Shown here in pieces: positions 7,143-15,313 of a stretch of DNA of 64,000 bases. A program made the position numbers and the translations under genes. The first letter of the stretch is position 1; every line of letters starts with the position of its first letter. The stretch comes from Clostridiaceae bacterium Marseille-Q4143 (GTDB lineage Bacteria > Bacillota > Clostridia > Lachnospirales > Lachnospiraceae): NCBI GenBank assembly GCA_018228645.1, contig CP073693.1:1066001-1130000 (forward strand), in the 5' to 3' direction. The notes below the pieces were generated by a model that worked only from the letters and a program-made list of their open reading frames with translations, did no database searches and was not told the DNA's origin.

Positions 7143-7193
7143 ATAAAAAAAGATCTGTCACCCTTAGGATTCTTCCCAAAGCCAACAGATCTT
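7143..7193 (-). terminator. intrinsic terminator on the minus strand
   Basis: Inverted repeat AAGATCTGT (7150-7158) / ACAGATCTT (7185-7193) followed on the minus strand by a T run (plus-strand A run 7145-7151). It lies downstream of the FUSC gene. Between the FUSC stop (7282) and this terminator the same frame stays open for about 25 further codons, ending MAALLMSLAKSIKM; that short tail may be a leftover of a deleted gene. Confidence 0.6.
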
Positions 7194-7281
7194 ACATTTT
7201 CCCTTACATCTTTATACTCTTTGCCAGACTCATCAGCAAAGCTGCCATCTCCGGATTAACCTTTTTTCTTTCTAACCCACG

Positions 7282-8346
7282 TTATTTTGCAGCCACGGTT
7301 ACCACTGTTTCCTTTTTTTTCGACATAAGCCAATAAAACATAGAACAAAATATTAATGCAAATACAACGCCAAAAACATTCTGAATCACTCTAAGACCAA
7401 CTGCTCCTTTTAGTCCATAACTCTCTGTAGCAATGGCCAAAGCACCAAATGTGTTAAATACTGCCTGCCAGCCATATTTTGCAGAAAGTCCTACACCAAT
7501 TCCGCCAAGGATTCCTATGTATGTATAGATGGATGACGGAAGCAGAAAATATAGTACTGTAAAGCATATTACACCTGCAATATTTCCGACAATCCTTTTG
7601 CGGACTCTGTATTGCATGTCCTCCATAAATGGTAAGATTGCTGACATTGCCGCAATTCCAGCCCACATTGCCCGTGGCATATTACAGAGTTCCGCAATGC
7701 AGAGTACTGCCGGTACGCATATGATCTGACATAACTGCCACTTTGTTCTGGAAGAAGATATATCAAATTCCTGTATCAAATCATTCAAATTTCTTTTATA
7801 CGTTCTGTTTTTATGATTTCGATAAAATACGAAGCAGGTAAGTGCTGCACCTAATACCATTCCGGTTAATCGCATCTGATAACTTTTTCCTGTTACATCA
7901 TATCCATACAATAACAGATAACCAAGAACCAATGTGGATTGGTTAAACATGAATGGGTTATGACATCCGAACAGAATCAGCACTGCCAGTGCAGCAATGT
8001 TTAACAGCATTCCAAGTACCGGTGAAAGCTGATTTGCTAAATGCGGACATACAGTCATAATTACAAAGAACAAAGCCAAAAGCATCGTAGATTGTCCGGT
8101 GTGGATCCCCAGATCCGCATTCCGAAATACCATAAGGCATAATAAAACTACTACACCCACAATACTATTCTCATTTCCAAATAAGATACTGAAAATAGTA
8201 ACAAATAAAAAACAAAATGCCATTGTAACAGCTATCTTTACCAAATATACCAGTATATGATATGATTTTTCTTTCACTGTTTCACTCTTTTTCAACAGAT
8301 TTTTAGAACCTGCCTGATTTAACTGCAATTCCTGATAAAATGTCAT
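7282..8346 (-). CDS. FUSC family membrane protein (putative aromatic-compound exporter)
   Basis: A 354-residue membrane protein. Start 8346 follows GGAGGAGG. Two blocks of about four to five membrane segments are separated by a soluble basic stretch (RNHKNRTYKRNLNDLIQEFD), with a second block beginning AMWAGIAAMSAILPFMEDM. This is the doubled FUSC (fusaric acid resistance / aromatic acid exporter) layout. It is the last gene of a three-gene minus-strand operon behind a response regulator and its kinase, so it is probably their target. Substrate unknown. Confidence 0.75.
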   Translation of the reverse strand: MTFYQELQLNQAGSKNLLKKSETVKEKSYHILVYLVKIAVTMAFCFLFVTIFSILFGNENSIVGVVVLLCLMVFRNADLGIHTGQSTMLLALFFVIMTVCPHLANQLSPVLGMLLNIAALAVLILFGCHNPFMFNQSTLVLGYLLLYGYDVTGKSYQMRLTGMVLGAALTCFVFYRNHKNRTYKRNLNDLIQEFDISSSRTKWQLCQIICVPAVLCIAELCNMPRAMWAGIAAMSAILPFMEDMQYRVRKRIVGNIAGVICFTVLYFLLPSSIYTYIGILGGIGVGLSAKYGWQAVFNTFGALAIATESYGLKGAVGLRVIQNVFGVVFALIFCSMFYWLMSKKKETVVTVAAK

Positions 8347-8377
8347 GTAATTCCTCCTCCATCTGTTTTTCTTAAAC

Positions 8378-9421
8378 TTATATGACCTCATCTTTCTGTA
8401 TTGGAAGCTCTACAACAAATCTGCATCCACCATATTCCCGGTTTTCTGCCTTGATTGTCCCGCCAGCACTATCTACGATCCGTTTCACAAGTGCAAGGCC
8501 GAGACCATTTCCTTCTGCTTTGTGAGAACCGTCTGCCTGATAAAATTTATCAAATATTCTGGTTTTCACATCATCCTCTATTCCCGGTCCTTCATCTTCC
8601 AGAATAAACATTACAGAATCCTTTTCCTGCTTCAGAAACATCATAATTGTCCCCTTTGCAGGACTGAACTTAATCGCATTATCTAAAAGATTCATCCATA
8701 TATGCATAAAAAGTCCTTCATTCCCAGTATATTTAACTTCCTCCAGCTCTACCTGGAAACCAATTTCTTTTTCTGTCCATTTTGTCTCCAGGGAAAGAAA
8801 TGCCTGACGGATCTGTTCATCCAAACGATATTCTGTTTTTTTCATTGGTATGTTCTGATTCTCTAACTTGGATAACAGCAAAATATTTCCAACCAATCCG
8901 GAAAGCCTTTGGGTATTAAACAGGATTTTTTCTACATATTCCTCTTGCTCCTGAGACAGTTCTTCTCCCTGAAGAAGCATTGTATACCCTTCAATGGCAT
9001 TGATCGGGGTCTTAAACTCATGAGAAACATTGGAGACAAAATCCATCTGCAGTACTTCTGTTGCACGAAGCTCTTTTGTCATCACATTAAAACTCTGGTA
9101 AGATTCTCCAACTTCTGCGATACGGCTGTTCGTTTCCAAGTGCTGTTCAAAATCTCCCTGCGAAACTTCCTTCATTGCTTTACTGAGTCTGGTAATTGGT
9201 TCCAGCAACCTTGCATTGATAAAGGAAGTAATCAGCCCTGCAATCAATGTATTAAAAATCAAAAGCCAGCCAAGCGCAGGTATGCTACCAGGCAGATTAA
9301 AAAAATGATTCAAAAAAGCAAATAATAACGCAGATATGACTGTTGAAAATACAAGTGCCAGCCAGATTGCACCAGTCAGACAGGATCGGATCCGCAATCC
9401 TTTTTCTTTCTTTTGTTCCAT
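8378..9421 (-). CDS. sensor histidine kinase
   Basis: A 347-residue membrane kinase. Two membrane segments (residues about 18-38 and 50-70) have almost no extracellular loop between them, so it may sense the membrane itself. A HAMP linker follows (PITRLSKAMKEVSQGDF). The phospho-acceptor is His134 in SNVSHEFKTP. The ATPase part has an N box (WMNLLDNAIKFS), G1 (DEGPGIE) and G2 (GNGLGLALVKR). It overlaps the stop codon of the upstream regulator gene. It would phosphorylate that regulator and control the FUSC gene downstream. Confidence 0.9.
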   Translation of the reverse strand: MEQKKEKGLRIRSCLTGAIWLALVFSTVISALLFAFLNHFFNLPGSIPALGWLLIFNTLIAGLITSFINARLLEPITRLSKAMKEVSQGDFEQHLETNSRIAEVGESYQSFNVMTKELRATEVLQMDFVSNVSHEFKTPINAIEGYTMLLQGEELSQEQEEYVEKILFNTQRLSGLVGNILLLSKLENQNIPMKKTEYRLDEQIRQAFLSLETKWTEKEIGFQVELEEVKYTGNEGLFMHIWMNLLDNAIKFSPAKGTIMMFLKQEKDSVMFILEDEGPGIEDDVKTRIFDKFYQADGSHKAEGNGLGLALVKRIVDSAGGTIKAENREYGGCRFVVELPIQKDEVI

Positions 9422-10092
9422 TATTTTTTCACCACCTTGTATCCAATTCCACGCATTGTTACGATTTCAAAATCAGGGTTATCTTTCAAACGCTCCCTGA
9501 TTCTTCCTATATGTACCTCTATCGTATGTGGGTCTGCCTCCGTCTCGTATCCCCATACTTCATCCATCAACTGTTGTTTTGTAAATATTCTTCCTGGCGA
9601 AGCTGCAAGCTTATATAAAAGCAGGAATTCTTTTTTAGGCAAAACAAGACTTTTCTTATCAGTTGTAACCGTCATTGCATCATAATCAAACTCTGTTGAA
9701 CCGATCACAATTTTGTGTTCATTCAGTATCTGTGTACGGCGAAGCAGTGCTCCGACTCTTAAAACCATTTCATTCACATTTACCGGTTTTACCATATAAT
9801 CGTCACTTCCCGAAAGAAATCCCTGGCGCATATCATCAAAGGAACCTTTCGCAGTGATCATAAGTACCGGTATCTGATATCCTGCTGAACGGAGTTCCGA
9901 CACCAGTTCATAACCATCCATAACCGGCATCATAATATCGGAAATGATCAGATCAATATACTCTTTATCCAATATTTCTAATGCCAGTGCTCCATCCGAT
10001 GCACTTTTGACCTGATATCCATTCTTCTCAAGCACTTTTTGGAATAGCTGGCTTAATTCTTTATCATCTTCTACAATTAATATTTGAAACAC
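9421..10092 (-). CDS. OmpR-family response regulator
   Basis: A 223-residue protein. The N-terminal receiver domain has acidic pair Asp9-Asp10, phospho-acceptor Asp52 (IISDIMMP) and Lys of MITAKG. The C-terminal winged helix (EVWGYETEADPHTIEVHIGRIRERL) is of OmpR/PhoB type. First gene of the operon with the kinase (overlapping by one base) and the FUSC exporter. The start is kept at 10092, with AAGGAGG just upstream on the minus strand. Confidence 0.9.
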   Translation of the reverse strand: MFQILIVEDDKELSQLFQKVLEKNGYQVKSASDGALALEILDKEYIDLIISDIMMPVMDGYELVSELRSAGYQIPVLMITAKGSFDDMRQGFLSGSDDYMVKPVNVNEMVLRVGALLRRTQILNEHKIVIGSTEFDYDAMTVTTDKKSLVLPKKEFLLLYKLAASPGRIFTKQQLMDEVWGYETEADPHTIEVHIGRIRERLKDNPDFEIVTMRGIGYKVVKK

Positions 10093-10423
10093 GATCTTCT
10101 TCCTCCTTTATCAGAACAGATATCTTGCCCATCCAAGCAGATGCTGTACCAAAAGTACGTTTCTCTGACGCTTTCCATCATGCCTTCTTCCAACTGTTTA
10201 TTAATCTCTTTCCATGTATTATACATCATATCATATCTTACGTTTTCCCATCGCACATCACCTGACTTTTTTTCATCTTATATCTATACAATACAAAGTC
10301 AACCTCAATTTTACCTCAACAGAATTAATTTTATCCATGTAAATTTCCTGTACCGGCAATCAGACATAACAAAAACGACCTCTCAAAATCGACTATTTTT
10401 TGAAAGGTCGTTTCACTAAATTC
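10093..10423. other. intergenic region between cardiolipin synthase and the regulator operon
   Basis: No gene is seen. The end next to 10092 should hold the promoter of the regulator operon. At 10378-10412 there is a hairpin, GACCT...TTTTTTGAAAGGTC, which would end a transcript close to the 3' end of the cls gene. Nothing else stands out in the AT-rich middle part. Confidence 0.4.
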
Positions 10424-11983
10424 TTATAACAATCCAGCAAATAATCTCATAAATAATTGTCCCAGTCGCAAATATGCACTGCGCCCAGTACAATATTGAT
10501 CTGTTACATCACGACATTCTCCCATCGTTCTTATCAGATCATTTTTAATTTCCACAACTGCCTGACAATCTGCCATAAAACAGCCGTTTTCAAAATGATG
10601 ATATAAGCTTCTATAATCCAGATTGATTGTTCCACAGGTTGCCATACAGTCATCCACTATACTCATTTTCGCATGGCAAAATCCTGGTGTCCATTCATAA
10701 ACTCGCACTCCATGTTTAACCAATCCATGATAAAAAGAGCGAGTTATATTATAAATGAATTTTTTATCAGGAATTCCTGGTGTGATAATTCTTACGTCTA
10801 CCCCTCGCTTAGCAGCCAGACATAACGCATGTGTCATTTCGTCTGTTATAATTAGATATGGTGTCATAAACCAACAGTAATTTTCGGCCTTATTTATCAT
10901 ACTGATATAAACTTCTTCTCCGACCTGCTCATTATCCATAGGACTGTCTGCATAAGGCTGAACAAAACCTGTTTGCTGTGCTTTATAATCGTAATGAATA
11001 ATGTATTTACTAAAATCAGTATCATTCGTAGCTTTTTCACTAACAGCATTCCACATTTCTAAAAATGTCACTGTAAGCGACTGAACAGCATCTCCTTCTA
11101 AACGAATACCGGTATCTTTCCACTGCCCATACGGATGCGTATAATTAAAGTATTCATTTGCAAGATTATATCCACCTGTAAATCCAACTTTTCCATCAAT
11201 TACTGTTATTTTTCTGTGATCACGATTGTTCAAAAATAGATTTAAGCCTGGCACAAATGGATTGAATACACGACAATGAATTCCTATACTCTCCATCTTT
11301 TTTACAAAATCTGTGTTAATAAAACCTATAGACCCCATATCATCATAGAATACCCTGACTTCCACACCGGCTTTTACTCTCTCTTCCAGAACATCTTGAA
11401 TCTTATGCCAAGCTTCAGCATCTTCTATCGCATGATATTCCATGAAGATAAACTTTTGTGCTTTCGCAAGTTCTTCAAGCTGTGCCTCTAATCCCTTCAC
11501 TGCTTCATCAAAATACTTGATATCCGTATTCTGATAGATTGGATACCACGAATTTCTTTGTATGTAACTTGCAATATTTCCTGCTTTCGGAATCTTTTCT
11601 TTTATTCTGCTTAAACACTCCTGATTGTCTGGAAGCATTGGTAACAATTTGCTATCAATTTCTGCATATCGCTCACGCATTTTATGCGTGCCACCATTCA
11701 AGCCAATCAATAAATACAGACCTACACCCATAATTGGGAAAATCAGAATTAAAATGACCCAAGGCATTTTCATAGAAGATGTCTTATCTGACGCATACAA
11801 TCTCAAAACTAAGATTCCACTTAAAATTCTGGTAAATAAATTTATGATTTCTGCATATTCATTCAAGCGCGTTACGATAGTAATAATAAAAATCACTTCA
11901 AGAAAAATACAGATTATGGAAAAGCACAATCGTTTTATTCCATTTTTTGTTTTTGTTTTTCCTTCTAAGGTATCTTGCTTCAT
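10424..11983 (-). CDS. cls: cardiolipin synthase (phospholipase D superfamily)
   Basis: A 519-residue protein of normal length for bacterial ClsA-type enzymes, which join two phosphatidylglycerols into cardiolipin at the membrane. Two N-terminal membrane helices (residues about 20-40 and 72-95) precede two HKD motifs, HRKITVIDGKVGFTGGYN and HAKMSIVDDCMATCGTINLD. A single ORF, separated from its neighbours. Cargo position between repA and parB remnants. Confidence 0.93.
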   Translation of the reverse strand: MKQDTLEGKTKTKNGIKRLCFSIICIFLEVIFIITIVTRLNEYAEIINLFTRILSGILVLRLYASDKTSSMKMPWVILILIFPIMGVGLYLLIGLNGGTHKMRERYAEIDSKLLPMLPDNQECLSRIKEKIPKAGNIASYIQRNSWYPIYQNTDIKYFDEAVKGLEAQLEELAKAQKFIFMEYHAIEDAEAWHKIQDVLEERVKAGVEVRVFYDDMGSIGFINTDFVKKMESIGIHCRVFNPFVPGLNLFLNNRDHRKITVIDGKVGFTGGYNLANEYFNYTHPYGQWKDTGIRLEGDAVQSLTVTFLEMWNAVSEKATNDTDFSKYIIHYDYKAQQTGFVQPYADSPMDNEQVGEEVYISMINKAENYCWFMTPYLIITDEMTHALCLAAKRGVDVRIITPGIPDKKFIYNITRSFYHGLVKHGVRVYEWTPGFCHAKMSIVDDCMATCGTINLDYRSLYHHFENGCFMADCQAVVEIKNDLIRTMGECRDVTDQYCTGRSAYLRLGQLFMRLFAGLL

Positions 11984-12028
11984 ATGTATTCCACCTCTTC
12001 TTTCTACGTCAGCTCTATATTCAAAATA

Positions 12029-13006
12029 CTATTTATTTTGATAATTGATTCGTTCCCCTTGAATTACTGGATAACAAATCAATTTATTACTTTCCAGATC
12101 CTCTGCATGCATATCTACCGCACTGATCTGATGATTTTCATAAGTATTATAATAATAGATACCTTTAATAACATTACAACAAGATGTATACAATGTGATT
12201 TCATATTTTCCATCAGTCACTTCGCAACATCCACGTTGCTGATCCACAGATCCAAGAATGTGAAAGAACTGACTAACACTTTCTTCCTCAGATTCACCTG
12301 AAATTGCATTTACCTTTGTAAAAGCCACACGCACAAAACGAGAAGAAGATGAAAGATCTCCCAGAAGACCTAAACCTCCCATACCTCTACTATATGCATC
12401 AAGAGCCAAATTTCCTCCAAAAGTATTTTGGGGTTGCTTTGGGGATAAATACATATAATTATCTAATTGAAACATCTGCTGTGGAAATGGCGGATTATTC
12501 GTAAGCACTCCTACAGGATTATCGTAAATATGTAGACCATCTGACATAGACTCTACAGTAATTGATTCATTTTCATCAGCGATAATCCAATGTAATTGTG
12601 CTAATGGCAATTGCTCGCTGAAAGGAGTATTAACAATATTAATTCGATTAAGAAGCTTACGAACTTCTGCTAAAGAAGCACACTGACTTAAAATCCATGG
12701 AATAAATTCAAACTGTGCAATATTTTCCACATCTGGTTGAACCTCGGAATAAACAGCATTTCCGACAAAATTCAGACCTGCCATTGCCACTCCTTTTTCA
12801 TTCATCGCATCATAATATAAAGGATAATCCTCCGCAACATGAGCCATTCCAATAATTGCATAATGATTTTTCATATCGCCAACATGACGGAAATGAAATG
12901 AATAGTTACGTGGTGTAATTACTATCTGATCACCGTAAGAGAATTCATAATCGAGGGTTCGCCCAAAGTAAAAATCTTTTGTCTTATAGGTTGCTGCTGT
13001 ACACAT
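12029..13006 (-). CDS. bsh: bile salt hydrolase / choloylglycine hydrolase family
   Basis: A 325-residue Ntn hydrolase of the penicillin V acylase / conjugated bile acid hydrolase family. Cys2 directly follows Met1 (MCTAATYKT) and becomes the catalytic N-terminal nucleophile. Arg16 and Asp19 (GRTLDYE), Asn79 (MAGLNF), an Asn in VLTNNPPF and Arg in SRFVRVAF match the conserved active-site set. It probably removes glycine or taurine from bile salts in the gut; penicillin V amidase activity cannot be excluded. A single gene with its own promoter. It sits inside a decayed conjugative element. Confidence 0.9.
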   Translation of the reverse strand: MCTAATYKTKDFYFGRTLDYEFSYGDQIVITPRNYSFHFRHVGDMKNHYAIIGMAHVAEDYPLYYDAMNEKGVAMAGLNFVGNAVYSEVQPDVENIAQFEFIPWILSQCASLAEVRKLLNRINIVNTPFSEQLPLAQLHWIIADENESITVESMSDGLHIYDNPVGVLTNNPPFPQQMFQLDNYMYLSPKQPQNTFGGNLALDAYSRGMGGLGLLGDLSSSSRFVRVAFTKVNAISGESEEESVSQFFHILGSVDQQRGCCEVTDGKYEITLYTSCCNVIKGIYYYNTYENHQISAVDMHAEDLESNKLICYPVIQGERINYQNK

Positions 13007-13016
13007 GATTGTTTAT

Positions 13017-13069
13017 CCTCCTAAATAATATGAACTATATCAATAAGTTTTTTGTTGAACAATAGTATA
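13017..13069 (-). promoter_or_regulatory. promoter and ribosome binding site of the bile salt hydrolase gene
   Basis: On the minus strand TGCTATACT (the -10, TATACT, covers 13064-13069) is an extended -10 element. A TTGAAA lies about 19 bases upstream, a slightly long spacing. AGGAGG (13017-13022) lies 10 bases before the ATG. No operator is evident. Confidence 0.5.
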
Positions 13070-13201
13070 GCACAATTCTATTGTTTTGTTTCAAATTCAC
13101 ATATAATCATACTTTCAAGGACTACATTATTTTCTGGGTATATTCCAGCATTTTTAATATAAAATTGACCTAACACTACATACAAAAGGTATTTACCTTA
13201 A

Positions 13202-13396
13202 TTATAACTTTAAATATATCTTGTCTCCATAAGTTAGTGTAACCGTTGCAGTATACTTTTTTATGCTGTCCTGCAGCTCAATCATCTGACTGTCTCCGAT
13301 CACTTTAAATGGATGATTTGGAAATGCTCTTAACCGTTCCATTTCAATCTCAACAACTTTTTCATCCGGATCTCTTACATCCGTTTTTTTATCCAT
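13202..13396 (-). pseudogene. N-terminal remnant of an element-type ParB protein
   Basis: 64 residues with GAGGAGG before the start. RLRAFPNHPFKVIGDSQMIE followed by LQDSIKKY is the start of the ParB-like nuclease/partition domain of Tn1549-type elements. After IKKY the sequence departs from the family and stops, so about three quarters of the protein are missing. With the repA and CD1845 remnants on the same strand it marks an inverted, gutted conjugative element. Confidence 0.7.
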
Positions 13397-13426
13397 AAGC
13401 TATCCTCCTCTAAAATATCTGTAACG

Positions 13427-13660
13427 AAAAAAATCCGCCCAGAATAGATTCTTAATCTAATCTGAGCGGATAGATCCGTCAGGCCTGTTTTGTTCAGGCA
13501 AGAAAACCATATTTACATTCATTGACACCCCAATCCTTATCCTACGCTGTAGTTATCTCCGTTCGGTGCCAGGATTGAATTATTGCATTGGTGCCCGTTA
13601 AGAAATTTCAGTGCTCAATATCTGCATTTAAGTGTTCTCTCGATGCTCACGAGCACCGGA
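13427..13660 (-). ncRNA. putative structured non-coding RNA with intrinsic terminator
   Basis: No ORF fits here. Read on the minus strand there is a nested structure: 13590-13595 pairs with 13524-13529 and CAATCC/GGATTG (13531-13536 with 13572-13577) pairs inside it. A CTAC-GCT-GTAG hairpin lies at 13542-13552 and a GCCTG/CAGGC hairpin near 13482-13500. The stretch ends in a strong stem (13433-13471) followed by a T run, an intrinsic terminator. The 5' limit is a guess. No known RNA family is recognised. Confidence 0.4.
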
Positions 13661-13670
13661 AAAAAGAAAA

Positions 13671-13701
13671 AGCAGCAATGATCTTTTACGATCATTGCTG
13701 C
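13671..13701 (-). terminator. hairpin terminator downstream of the tRNA fragment
   Basis: GCAGCAATGATC / GATCATTGCTGC with a 6-base loop, flanked on the minus strand by T-rich sequence. It lies directly after the 3' end of the tRNA-like fragment at 13709-13752 and would have ended that tRNA transcript. Confidence 0.65.
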
Positions 13702-13708
13702 AAAAAAT

Positions 13709-13752
13709 GCACGTTCCCAGGGGGAATCGAACCCTCAACTAGTGCTTAGGAG
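13709..13752 (-). other. tRNA-Arg-like 3' half with attachment core (left att site)
   Basis: The minus strand reads an anticodon-loop segment CTCCTAAGC, a T-arm (GGGTTCGATTCCCCC) and an acceptor 3' strand TGGGAAC. No matching 5' half follows on the right. The core GCTTAGGAG (13744-13752) is identical to 43362-43370 in the tRNA-Arg(CCT) anticodon loop and to 43455-43463. This is the pattern left when a tyrosine integrase crosses over in an anticodon loop. Confidence 0.65.
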
Positions 13753-13990
13753 TATGGCTTACCATGTGATACACGGTTCGGATGTAACTTCCAATATCAT
13801 CCCTTACGCAGAATGACTTGTAGTAAACGAACTTTATGGTGCAAAACACCTATTCTGACGCAGTTTTATGTGTCCGTTGGGTGGTCCTATTAGCAAATTC
13901 TTAGCAAGAGGACACCCCGCCAAAGCTGATTGCTACTTCCATTCTTCACTCCCTTAGTCAAAATGACAAGGTAAACACATTGAGGTTACT
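13753..13990 (+). other. left end of element with putative integrase arm sites
   Basis: No gene. TTAGCAAA (13890-13897) and TTAGCAAG (13901-13908) are direct repeats that also occur three times between int and the tRNA at the other end (43153, 43174, 43206). They are candidate arm-type binding sites of the integrase. The rest holds no other clear signal; a promoter for the small HTH gene at 13991 should be here. Confidence 0.5.
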
Positions 13991-14188
13991 ATGGATAAGA
14001 AAGAGAAAAAGTCACTACCGGAACCGCGTACATACACCGTGGAACAGATCGCGGCCATGCTCAACATTGGCCGCACAACCGCATATCAGCTCGTCAAGCA
14101 GGAGGAGTTCAGGATCGTCCGCATAGGCAATGCGATCCGCGTTTCCAAGAAATCTTTTGACGAGTGGCTAGAAAGTTTGGAATTGTGA
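13991..14188 (+). CDS. excisionase-type helix-turn-helix protein (left copy)
   Basis: A 65-residue winged-helix/MerR-type protein of the excisionase family. YTVEQIAAMLNIGRTTAYQL is the helix-turn-helix; RIVRIGNAIRVSKKSFDEWL is the wing and C-terminal helix. It is about two thirds identical to the xis at 41517 next to int, so the element carries two xis genes at opposite ends. It probably bends DNA at the att site or regulates xis/int. A terminator follows directly. Confidence 0.8.
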   Translation: MDKKEKKSLPEPRTYTVEQIAAMLNIGRTTAYQLVKQEEFRIVRIGNAIRVSKKSFDEWLESLEL

Positions 14189-14198
14189 ATATCGCAAG

Positions 14199-14233
14199 AA
14201 ACGCCGTAGGCTCAAAAAACCTATGGCGTTTTT
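14199..14233 (+). terminator. intrinsic terminator after the left xis
   Basis: AAACGCCGTAGG / CCTATGGCGTTT stem with an A-rich loop and T run to 14233. It separates xis from the IetAS-like operon. The right arm (CTATGGCGTTTTT) is shared with the terminator that closes that operon at 17796. Confidence 0.8.
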
Positions 14234-14280
14234 GCTCAATACAAACTGACTTAAATCATATTCTATTTATTACTGGATGA

Positions 14281-14309
14281 TTGACTATCGCACCCGAAAA
14301 GAGTATGAT
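14281..14309 (+). promoter_or_regulatory. sigma-A type promoter of the IetAS-like operon
   Basis: TTGACT (14281-14286), a 17-base spacer, and TATGAT (14304-14309): a near-consensus housekeeping promoter 40 bases upstream of the ATPase start. No operator palindrome is evident, so expression may be constitutive. Confidence 0.8.
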
Positions 14310-14348
14310 GTATTATGAATTATTATATTTATGGGAGGTGATTTGTGT

Positions 14349-15308
14349 ATGGCAACAGCTGATCAAATAAAAAACCTTGTAAAGGCATATGTTGACCGTA
14401 ATGACGAAAAATTTAAAACTGTTGTATTGCAAATAGCTGCTCATGAAGCCAAACTTGGACATGATAACTTTGCGCGAGAGTTAAAATTGCAAATTGATAA
14501 ACTTGGAAATAAGCGGGCGAGTATTGTACAACTTACATCTCAAAATCCTATGCTTTTGCTGTCCACTCCAAACTATGACTTAACCGAACTTATTGTTTCT
14601 GATCATATTAGTGAAAAAATACAACGTATTCTTAATGAGTATCGTAATAGAAACAAACTATATTCATACGGTTTAGTCAATAGGCGAAAAATTCTAATTG
14701 AAGGTCAGCCTGGAACTGGTAAAACTTTAACAGCGTCTATTATTGCTTCTGAATTATCTCTTCCATTGTATACAGTACAAATGGATAAACTTGTTACAAA
14801 GTTCATGGGAGAAACTAGCGCAAAGTTACGCCAAATTTTTGATAGTATTCAATCAATTACCGGTGTATATTTCTTCGATGAATTCGATGCCATTGGTGCA
14901 GACAGAAGCCTTGACAATGAAGTAGGAGAAATGCGAAGAATTCTTAACTCGTTTCTTCAATTTATAGAGCAAGACTCTTCTGAAAGTATAATAATTGCTG
15001 CTACTAACAACCAAAGATTGCTTGATCAAGCATTATTTAGACGGTTTGATGACGTCCTTCATTATTCATTACCGACCACAGATGAAATACAGCGTTTGTT
15101 CAAATACAAACTAGTCAGTTACGATAAACATTTCAGAATAACTAAGGAGCTTATTCAAGCTGCTAACGGACTCAATCATGCAGAAATTGTAAAAGTATGT
15201 GATGATGCAATAAAGTCCTCAATTTTAGGAAACCAACCCCTGACTTCAAAAGGGCTCTCTGCTCTTTTGCACGAAAGAAAAAATATCTATTCATATAAGG
15301 AGGCATAA
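14349..15308 (+). CDS. ietA: AAA+ ATPase, IetA-like component of a two-gene defence system
   Basis: A 319-residue AAA+ ATPase. ATG 14349 is chosen because GGGAGGTG (14333-14340) lies 8 bases before it. Walker A is GQPGTGKT (residues 119-126) and Walker B FFDEFD; a sensor/arginine-finger region follows (AATNNQRLLDQALFRRFDD). The N-terminal 100 residues are helical and may bind the partner. It is followed after 5 bases by a subtilisin-like protease gene. An AAA ATPase plus S8 protease pair is the composition of IetAS, first described on an Agrobacterium plasmid and later as an anti-phage system. Assignment rests on gene pairing and motifs. Confidence 0.8.
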   Translation: MATADQIKNLVKAYVDRNDEKFKTVVLQIAAHEAKLGHDNFARELKLQIDKLGNKRASIVQLTSQNPMLLLSTPNYDLTELIVSDHISEKIQRILNEYRNRNKLYSYGLVNRRKILIEGQPGTGKTLTASIIASELSLPLYTVQMDKLVTKFMGETSAKLRQIFDSIQSITGVYFFDEFDAIGADRSLDNEVGEMRRILNSFLQFIEQDSSESIIIAATNNQRLLDQALFRRFDDVLHYSLPTTDEIQRLFKYKLVSYDKHFRITKELIQAANGLNHAEIVKVCDDAIKSSILGNQPLTSKGLSALLHERKNIYSYKEA

Positions 15309-15313
15309 GACAA

